The position numbers and the translations under genes are program-made. Positions 15,977 through 21,400 of a stretch of 21,400 bases of DNA are shown piece by piece. The stretch comes from DASZZY01 sp036260395 (GTDB lineage Bacteria > Actinomycetota > UBA4738 > CALAEC01): assembly GCA_036260395.1 (NCBI GenBank), contig DASZZY010000183.1:1-21400 (forward strand), read 5' to 3'. The notes below the pieces were generated by a model. It did no database searches. It saw only the letters and a program-made list of their open reading frames with translations, and was not told where the DNA came from. Numbering within the stretch: position 1 is the first letter of the stretch; every line of letters starts with the position of its first letter.

Positions 15977-16569
15977 ACCTGCGCCCGCTGGCCCGCCGGT
16001 TCTACGGGCGGGACGCCGTGACGCTGGCCCGAGACCTCCTCGGCCGTCTCGTGGTCCGGGAGCTCGACGGGGCGCGGCTCGTGGGCCGGGTCGTGGAGGC
16101 CGAGGCCTACGCCCGTGACGATCCGGCGAGCCACGCGTACCGGGGGCCGACGCGCCGGAACGCCTCGATGTTCGGCCCGCCCGGGCACGCCTACGTCTAC
16201 GTGTCGCACGGCATCCACCACTGCCTGAACGTCGTGGCCCGGCCGGGAAGCGCGGTGCTGATCCGGGCGCTGGAGCCGCTGGAGGGGCTCGACGACATGC
16301 GGCGCCGCCGCGGCGTCGAGGCGGTGACCTCCCTCTGCTCCGGCCCGGGGCGGCTCTGCCAGGCGCTGGGGATCACCCTCGCCGACGACGGGGCGGACCT
16401 GACGGACGGGGAGCGACTGTGGGTGGCGCCCGGGCGGCCGGCCCGCGACGCGCTCGTCACCGCCCGGATCGGGATCACGGCGGCCGCCGAGGTCCCCTGG
16501 CGGTTCGTGGCCCCTGGGACGACGTTCGCCTCGCGGCCGCCGGCTATCCGGAGGCGACGACGAGCGTGA
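15973..16569 (+). CDS. mpg: 3-methyladenine DNA glycosylase (AAG/MPG family)
   Basis: This is a 198-residue DNA repair enzyme that removes alkylated and deaminated purines. The GTG start overlaps the polX stop (GTGA). Conserved elements are V-E-A-E-A-Y with E44 (general base) and Y46, S-H-A-Y-R-G-P-T with H54, R-N-x-S-M-F-G, C-L-N-V-V with N86, R-A-L-E-P-L-E-G and L-C-S-G-P-G-R-L-C-Q-A-L. At the place of human Tyr162, which wedges into DNA, this protein has His79 (Y-V-Y-V-S-H-G-I). The normal family end (W-R-F ... S-R-P) is followed by a 9-residue basic tail encoded in the part that overlaps the convergent PBP gene by 26 bases. In actinobacteria mpg next to tyrS is common, as here with one gene between. 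Confidence 0.93.
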   Translation: MNLRPLARRFYGRDAVTLARDLLGRLVVRELDGARLVGRVVEAEAYARDDPASHAYRGPTRRNASMFGPPGHAYVYVSHGIHHCLNVVARPGSAVLIRALEPLEGLDDMRRRRGVEAVTSLCSGPGRLCQALGITLADDGADLTDGERLWVAPGRPARDALVTARIGITAAAEVPWRFVAPGTTFASRPPAIRRRRRA

Positions 16570-18766
16570 CGGTGGTCCCCGGCGGGGCCTCGGTCCCCGC
16601 CGGCGGCGACTGGGAGAGCACGGTGCCGGCCGGGTAGGCCTCCGTCTCCTGGACCGTCTGGGTCACCGCGAAGCCGGCCGCGGCCAGGACGTCGTACGCC
16701 GAGCTGGCGTTCATCCCCACGACCGAGGGCACACCGACCACCGCCGCCGGCGGGCTGATGCTCGGGCACTCGGGCGGGAGCTGCCCCGGGAGGAAGTTCT
16801 GGTAGTCGACGCCGCCCACGGGGGACGTCCCGGGCGTGAGGACGCACCCGCGCGCCGTATCCACCGGCAGGGTGACGTACGCCTGGTCCGGCGACTTGAA
16901 GTCCAGCACCCGCATGCCCTGCGTGGCTTCCGCCATGAACGCGTGCCAGATCTGGGCCGGGAATGATCCCCCGGTGACGTTGCCGATCCGCGTCCCGGTC
17001 ATCGAGATCTGGCCCTGGGGCCACCCCACCCATACCGCCGCCGAGAGCTGGGGGAGGAACCCGGCGAACCACGCGTCCCGCCACTCCTGCGCGGTCCCCG
17101 TCTTGCCGGCCTGCGGCCGGCCGATGTTCGCCGCGGTGCCCGTCCCGTACAGCACGACCTTGCGGAGGATCTGCGTCGTGAGCCAGGCCACCGCCGGGTT
17201 CACGACCTGCTTTCGCTTCGGCTTGTGCCGGTAGACGACGTCGCCGTCGGCGTCGGTGATCAACCGGATGGGCGTGGGCCGGACGTTCTTCCCGTTCCTG
17301 GCGAGCGTCCCGTAGGCCGACGCCATCTCGACCGTGTTGACCTCGTTCGTCCCCAGCACCGCGGAGCAGTAGGGCCGGAGCTTGCTCCGGATCCCCATCC
17401 GACGGGCCACCTCGACCACGCTCTCGGGCCCGACGTCGCGGATGATCTGGGCGTAGACCACGTTGATGCTGGCCACCGTGGCCTGCTCGATCGTGACGGT
17501 CCCGTAGCCGGAGCCCTCGTAGTTCTCGACGTCCCACGGCTCCTCCGGCCGGCCGCAGGGGGGCTCGGCCAGCACGATGTTCGGCGAGGCGCTGTACGTC
17601 TTGGACGGCGGGATCCCGCTCTCGAGCGCGGCCACCAGGGCGAACGGCTTGAACGCCGACCCCGCCTGCCTCCCGGTCGAGCCCCCGGCCGCCAGGTTCA
17701 CCTTCGAGTAGCGGTCCTCGCGGCGAGGGACCCAGTAGTCGCGGCCCCCGACCATCGCCTTGATGTGGCCGTTGCGCGGGTCGATCGCGGTCAGCGCGCC
17801 ATAGGGGTCCCCGGGCTGGGACAGGATGCCGTTCACCGCGTTCTCGGCGGCCCGCTGCATGTCGAGGTCGATCGTCGTGTAGATGCGGAGCCCGCCCCGG
17901 AACAGGAAGTCGTACCGGTCCTGGTACGTCTCGCCGAACCGCTCGTTGGTGAGGATGGCCCGCTTCACGTAGTCGACGAAGTACGCCGCCGCGTACTGGT
18001 TCCGCTCGCGGGAGGGGTCGAGGCGCAGCGGCGACCGGAGCGCCCGGGCGTGGCGCTCGGGCCGGACCATGCCGAGATCGAGCATGCGGTCGAGGACCAC
18101 GTTGCGCCGGACCAGCGCCCGCTTCGGCCGGTCGAGTGGGTCGTACCGTTCGGGGCCGGCGATGAGCCCGGCCAGCAAGGCGGCCTGCGGGAGCGACAGC
18201 TCGGCGGCCCGCACCGAGAAGTACGTGCGGGCGGCCCGCTGGATCCCGTACGCGCCGTTACCGAAGTAGACGGTGTTCAGGTACCGCTCGAGGATCTCCT
18301 CCTTCGAGTACTTCTCCTCGAGCTGCCACGCCAGGGCGGCCTCCCGGACCTTGCGATCCAGGGTCTGCGCGCTGCCCACCAGCCGGTTCTTGACGTACTG
18401 CTGGGTGATCGTGGAGCCGCCCTCGACGACCGCCCCCTGGGTGGCGTTCACGTACGCGGCCCGGAGGAGGGCCTTCAGGTCGATCCCCCGGTGCGTCCAG
18501 AACCGCTGGTCCTCGATGGCGATCACGGCCTTCTGCGCCGATCGGGGGATGCGGTCGATGGGAACCAGCACGCGGTCCTCCTCCGCGTGGAGGGTGGTGA
18601 TCAGTCGCCCCTCGGCGTCGTAGATCTTCGATGTCTGAGCCAGCGGAGGGGCCTGTCGCTCGACGTCCTTGAGGTCCGGCAGGGCCCCACAGGCGGTGGA
18701 GAGCATCGCCAGCCCGACCACGGCGCCCAGGAGACGGGCGACCGGGCGCGGGGAAGAAGGGCTCAT
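16544..18766 (-). CDS. Class A penicillin-binding protein (PBP1A-like) with C-terminal PASTA domain
   Basis: This is a 740-residue bifunctional peptidoglycan synthase on the outer face of the membrane. The N-terminal hydrophobic segment (about 9-26) ends M-L-S-T-A-C-G, so it could be a lipoprotein signal instead of a plain anchor. The GT51 transglycosylase (about 55-225) has catalytic E85 in I-E-D-Q-R-F-W and G-G-S-T-I-T-Q-Q (116-123). The transpeptidase (about 320-615) has S370-A-F-K373, S433-I-N435 and K555-T-G557. One PASTA domain (about 678-738) closes the protein and may bind muropeptides or beta-lactams. All catalytic motifs are intact. It is divergent from tyrS across 56 bases with a TATACT box 10 bases before its ATG, and overlaps mpg at its 3' end by 26 bases. 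Confidence 0.95.
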   Translation of the reverse strand: MSPSSPRPVARLLGAVVGLAMLSTACGALPDLKDVERQAPPLAQTSKIYDAEGRLITTLHAEEDRVLVPIDRIPRSAQKAVIAIEDQRFWTHRGIDLKALLRAAYVNATQGAVVEGGSTITQQYVKNRLVGSAQTLDRKVREAALAWQLEEKYSKEEILERYLNTVYFGNGAYGIQRAARTYFSVRAAELSLPQAALLAGLIAGPERYDPLDRPKRALVRRNVVLDRMLDLGMVRPERHARALRSPLRLDPSRERNQYAAAYFVDYVKRAILTNERFGETYQDRYDFLFRGGLRIYTTIDLDMQRAAENAVNGILSQPGDPYGALTAIDPRNGHIKAMVGGRDYWVPRREDRYSKVNLAAGGSTGRQAGSAFKPFALVAALESGIPPSKTYSASPNIVLAEPPCGRPEEPWDVENYEGSGYGTVTIEQATVASINVVYAQIIRDVGPESVVEVARRMGIRSKLRPYCSAVLGTNEVNTVEMASAYGTLARNGKNVRPTPIRLITDADGDVVYRHKPKRKQVVNPAVAWLTTQILRKVVLYGTGTAANIGRPQAGKTGTAQEWRDAWFAGFLPQLSAAVWVGWPQGQISMTGTRIGNVTGGSFPAQIWHAFMAEATQGMRVLDFKSPDQAYVTLPVDTARGCVLTPGTSPVGGVDYQNFLPGQLPPECPSISPPAAVVGVPSVVGMNASSAYDVLAAAGFAVTQTVQETEAYPAGTVLSQSPPAGTEAPPGTTVTLVVASG

Positions 18767-18776
18767 TCCGGCCAGA

Positions 18777-18782
18777 AGTATA
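18777..18782 (-). promoter_or_regulatory. Putative -10 box (TATACT) of the PBP gene
   Basis: On the minus strand TATACT, one base from TATAAT, ends 10 bases before the ATG at 18766. No clear -35 is seen. The expected leader is at most a few bases. Confidence 0.5.
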
Positions 18783-18807
18783 CCCGGGGGTCCTGAAATC
18801 CCTTTGC

Positions 18808-18813
18808 TACGAT
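18808..18813 (+). promoter_or_regulatory. Putative -10 box (TACGAT) of tyrS
   Basis: TACGAT ends 9 bases before the ATG at 18823. The 56-base divergent region leaves no space for a T-box leader. The bases between box and ATG hold no Shine-Dalgarno match. Confidence 0.45.
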
Positions 18814-18822
18814 GCGCCGGCG

Positions 18823-20046
18823 ATGGCGTTCCCGGAGGTGTCCCGGCAGCTCGAAACGCTGCTGGCCGGGGGCGCCCAGGCCATCCCCGCCGAGGAGCTC
18901 GAGGCCAAGCTGCGCGCCGCCGAGGGCCGCCCGCTCCGGGTGAAGCTCGGGATCGACCCGTCCGCCCCGGACCTCCACCTGGGGCACGCCGTTGTGCTCG
19001 GCGCCCTCCGGCGCTTCCAGGAGCTCGGGCATACCGCGGTCCTCATCATCGGCGACTTCACCGGCCGTATCGGGGACCCCAGCGGGCAGTCGGAGACCCG
19101 CCCGATGCTGACCGTCGAGGAGCTCGACGCGAACGCCCGCACCTACCTCGAGCAAGCGGCCAAGGTCCTCGACACCGGGGCGGCCGAGATCCGACGGAAC
19201 AGCGAGTGGCTGGGCGGCCTGTCGTTCGCCGACGTCGCCACGCTGGCCTCGACCCAGACCGTGGCCCGCCTGCTCCAGCGCGAGGACTTCGCCGAGCGGT
19301 ACGCGACCGGGCGCCCGATCAGCCTGGTCGAGTTCCTGTACCCGCTGATGCAGGGCTACGACTCCGTGGCGGTGGAGGCCGACGTGGAGATCGGCGGCAC
19401 CGATCAGACCTTCAACCTGCTGGTGGGCCGCGACGTCCAGCGGATCCACGGCCAGGACCCGCAGGTGGCGTTCACGCTGCCGCTGCTGGTCGGGACGGAC
19501 GGCGAGCGCAAGATGTCCAAGTCGCTCGGAAACCACGTCGGTTTGACGGACCCGCCCGAGGAACAGTTCGGCAAGGTCATGAGCATCCCGGACGCCCTGA
19601 TCGTCCCGTGGTTCCGCCTGTGCACCGGCCTGGGGCCCGAGGAGCTCGACGGCATCGAGGCAGGGCTGGCGGAGGGATCGCTCCATCCCGCCGAGCAGAA
19701 GCGCCGGCTGGCCCGCGAGGTCGTGGTTCGGTACCACGGCGAGGAGGCCGCCCGGGCCACGGAGCGGCGGTTCGATCAGGTGTTCCGCCAGCACGAGGTC
19801 CCGGAGGACGTGACCGAGGTCGACATCCCGAGCGAGGCCGTGGAGGACGGCCGAACGTACCTGCCGCGGCTGATGGTGGCGATCGGCCTCGCCGAGTCCA
19901 ACTCCGACGCCCGCCGGCTCATCGAGCAAGGCGGAGTCCGCCTCGACGGCGAGCCGGTCGGCGATCCCAACGCCGAGGTCCCGGCATCCGACCTGGCCGG
20001 GCGGGTCCTCCAGGTGGGGCGTCGCCGCTTCGTCCGTTTCCGATAG
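18823..20046 (+). CDS. tyrS: Tyrosyl-tRNA synthetase
   Basis: This is a 407-residue class I synthetase that charges tRNA-Tyr. The N-terminal Rossmann domain carries the HIGH-type motif H-L-G-H (52-55) inside V-K-L-G-I-D-P-S-A-P-D, and K-M-S-K-S at 230-234. A C-terminal S4 RNA-binding domain (about 340-405) contains S-D-A-R-R-L-I-E-Q-G-G-V-R-L-D-G. The K-L-G-I-D-P wording before the HIGH motif resembles the TyrZ-like branch and not the Y-x-G-F-D-P-T form of the E. coli/Bacillus TyrS branch. The length fits that branch. It begins a two-gene unit with the cyclase gene 4 bases downstream. A long antisense open frame over this gene is a GC shadow. Confidence 0.96.
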   Translation: MAFPEVSRQLETLLAGGAQAIPAEELEAKLRAAEGRPLRVKLGIDPSAPDLHLGHAVVLGALRRFQELGHTAVLIIGDFTGRIGDPSGQSETRPMLTVEELDANARTYLEQAAKVLDTGAAEIRRNSEWLGGLSFADVATLASTQTVARLLQREDFAERYATGRPISLVEFLYPLMQGYDSVAVEADVEIGGTDQTFNLLVGRDVQRIHGQDPQVAFTLPLLVGTDGERKMSKSLGNHVGLTDPPEEQFGKVMSIPDALIVPWFRLCTGLGPEELDGIEAGLAEGSLHPAEQKRRLAREVVVRYHGEEAARATERRFDQVFRQHEVPEDVTEVDIPSEAVEDGRTYLPRLMVAIGLAESNSDARRLIEQGGVRLDGEPVGDPNAEVPASDLAGRVLQVGRRRFVRFR

Positions 20047-20050
20047 GGCG

Positions 20051-21388
20051 ATGGAGGCTCCCGACGTCCGGTACGCGGTCAGCGGCGATGTGCACATCGC
20101 TTACCAGGTCGTCGGCGACGGGCCGCTGGATTTGGTCTACGTCGCCGAGTTCTGGAACTCGATCGAGGCCCAGTGGGAGGAGCCGCGCTTCGCTCGCTTC
20201 CTTCAGCGATTGGCCTCCTTCAGCCGGCTCATCTGCTTCGACCAGCGAGGGAAGGGGCTGTCCGATCCCGTGGCGCTCACCGCGCTGCCGACCCTCGAGC
20301 AATGGATGGAGGACGTCCGCGTGGTCATGCAGGACGTGGGATCGGAGCGCGCCGCGCTCCTCAGCGTCGGCGGCGGCGGGATGATGAGCATGCTGTTCGC
20401 GGCGACCCATCCCGGCCAGACCGAGGCCCTGGTCCTGCTCAACAGCTATGCGCGGCTCACGCGGGCCGCCGACTATCCGTGGGGGACCGCCCCGGACAGC
20501 GAGGAGCAGGTCCTCCGGGAGATGCGGTACGGCTGGGGGCGCGGGATCCTCCTCGATCGGGTGGCGCCGTCCATGCTCGGAGACCACCGGTTCCGTGCCT
20601 GGTGGGCGCGCTACCAGCGGCTGGGGTCCAGCCCCGGGACGGTCCTCGCGATGCGCCGGATGATCCAGGAGTCCGACGTCAGGTGGGTGCTGCCCTCGAT
20701 CCACGTCCCGACGCTCGTGGTGCACCGGAGGGACAACTGGTGGATCGAGGGCGGCCACGGCCGGTACCTGGCCGAGCATATCCCGGGGGCCGGGCTGGTC
20801 GAGGCGCCCGGCCTGGACTACTTCCCATTCGTCGGGGACGCCGACGCGATCCTCGACCCCATCCAGGAGTTCCTGACCGGCGCCAAGGGCGCCGCGGGGT
20901 CCGACCGGATCCTGGCGACGGTGCTGTTCACCGACATCGTGGGCTCCACCGAGCTCGCGGCCCGGCTGGGGGACCGCCGGTGGCGGGAGCTGCTGGAGAC
21001 CCACAACGATCTCGTCCGGCGGGAGCTCGCCCGCTTCCATGGCCGGGAGGTGAACACGGCCGGAGACGGCTTCCTCTCGACGTTCGACGGCCCCGCCCGT
21101 GCCGTCCACTGCGCGCTGGCCATCCGTGACACGGTTCGCGGGCTCGGGCTTGACACCCGGGCCGGTCTCCATACCGGCGAGATCGAGCTCGTCGGGGACG
21201 ACATCGGTGGGATCGCCGTCCACATCGGAGCCCGCATCGCGGCTCTGGCTGCAGCCGGCCAGGTACTGCTCTCCTCGACGGTCAAGGACCTCGTGGCGGG
21301 ATCGGGGATCGAGTTAGAGGACCGAGGGGTCCACCAACTGAAGGGCGTCCCCGGCGAGTGGCGCCTGTACGCGGTGCGGGGGAGCTGA
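20051..21388 (+). CDS. Alpha/beta-hydrolase-like domain fused to a class III nucleotide cyclase
   Basis: This is a 445-residue, probably cytoplasmic signalling protein. Residues about 5-278 are an alpha/beta-hydrolase fold (F-D-Q-R-G-K-G-L-S-D, A-A-T-H-P, V-P-T-L-V-V-H). The nucleophile elbow, normally G-x-S-x-G-G, reads S-V-G-G-G-G at 105-110, and the usual catalytic His near the end (G-x-D-H) is Tyr257. The domain therefore looks non-enzymatic. Residues about 285-445 are a class III adenylate/guanylate cyclase domain: metal Asp D295 (F-T-D-I-V-G-S-T) and D339 (A-G-D-G-F), D384 (D-D-I-G-G), R395, and K431 (L-K-G). N335 stands where adenylyl cyclases often have Lys, and H391 where Asn is common, so ATP specificity is likely but not certain. 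Proteins of this layout are common in actinobacteria. It lies 4 bases after tyrS and could be cotranscribed, though the functional link is unclear. Confidence 0.88.
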   Translation: MEAPDVRYAVSGDVHIAYQVVGDGPLDLVYVAEFWNSIEAQWEEPRFARFLQRLASFSRLICFDQRGKGLSDPVALTALPTLEQWMEDVRVVMQDVGSERAALLSVGGGGMMSMLFAATHPGQTEALVLLNSYARLTRAADYPWGTAPDSEEQVLREMRYGWGRGILLDRVAPSMLGDHRFRAWWARYQRLGSSPGTVLAMRRMIQESDVRWVLPSIHVPTLVVHRRDNWWIEGGHGRYLAEHIPGAGLVEAPGLDYFPFVGDADAILDPIQEFLTGAKGAAGSDRILATVLFTDIVGSTELAARLGDRRWRELLETHNDLVRRELARFHGREVNTAGDGFLSTFDGPARAVHCALAIRDTVRGLGLDTRAGLHTGEIELVGDDIGGIAVHIGARIAALAAAGQVLLSSTVKDLVAGSGIELEDRGVHQLKGVPGEWRLYAVRGS

Positions 21389-21400
21389 GATGCAGCCCCC

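Noticed and set aside
18767..18822. A T-box riboswitch before tyrS, or before pheS at 8849-8886.
   Set aside because: The gaps are 56 and 38 bases, too short for a T-box, and no T-box core sequence is visible.
18763..20097. Minus-strand open frame (444 codons) opposite tyrS.
   Set aside because: It is a shadow of tyrS and would also occupy the divergent promoter region; it has no motif.
21390..21400. ATG at 21390 preceded by GGGGGAG (21378-21384), possibly the start of another gene.
   Set aside because: Only three codons are present before the window ends; it cannot be shown to be a gene.

Overview
The window is GC-rich, bacterial and almost fully coding. It has 16 protein genes, no RNA gene, no insertion sequence, no CRISPR array, and no stretch longer than about 120 bases without a gene. 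The best taxonomic guess is Actinomycetota, probably an uncultured or deep-branching soil-type lineage. The grounds are the very high GC with GTG starts, a Tad pilus set with TadG-related and CpaB/CpaE-like proteins, a PASTA-tailed class A PBP, starts sitting just downstream of TAnnnT boxes (leaderless style), and above all the gene order pheS-pheT-argF ... mpg ... tyrS. That order looks like a shortened form of the pheST-arg cluster-mpg-tyrS neighbourhood of Mycobacterium and relatives. This is inference; no marker gene was searched.

Region 1 (116-7979, + strand) is a tightly coupled Tad/Flp pilus operon: TadE pseudopilin, TadG-related protein, CpaB, CpaE/TadZ-like ATPase, CpaF/TadA motor ATPase, a TadB platform protein carrying an extra N-terminal von Willebrand A domain, and TadC. 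Most junctions overlap or abut. Flp pilin, prepilin peptidase and any secretin are not in the window; the first two may lie upstream of base 1. A secretin is not expected in a one-membrane cell.

Region 2 (7991-8848) holds a minus-strand SRPBCC/START-like protein, convergent with tadC, and a divergent small lipoprotein of unknown role.

Region 3 (8887-16569, + strand) is housekeeping: pheS, pheT (phenylalanyl-tRNA synthetase), argF (ornithine carbamoyltransferase), panE-like ketopantoate reductase, polX (family X DNA polymerase with a PHP nuclease domain) and an AAG/MPG-type 3-methyladenine DNA glycosylase that overlaps polX by 4 bases. The last two form a plausible base-excision-repair pair.

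Region 4 (16544-21388) holds a minus-strand class A penicillin-binding protein whose 3' end overlaps the glycosylase gene by 26 bases. A 56-base divergent promoter region then leads to tyrS, followed 4 bases later by a fused alpha/beta-hydrolase-like/class III nucleotide cyclase.

The most unusual points are four. (a) The VWA-TadB fusion would place a metal-binding adhesion-type domain outside the cell on the pilus inner-membrane platform. (b) The cyclase's hydrolase half has lost both its nucleophile Ser and its catalytic His, so it looks like a sensor and not an enzyme. (c) A TAnnnT box lies 6-10 bases before the start codon of seven genes, implying widespread leaderless transcription. (d) The DNA glycosylase has His where the DNA-intercalating Tyr normally sits. 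I do not see a clearly new multi-gene defence or mobile system.
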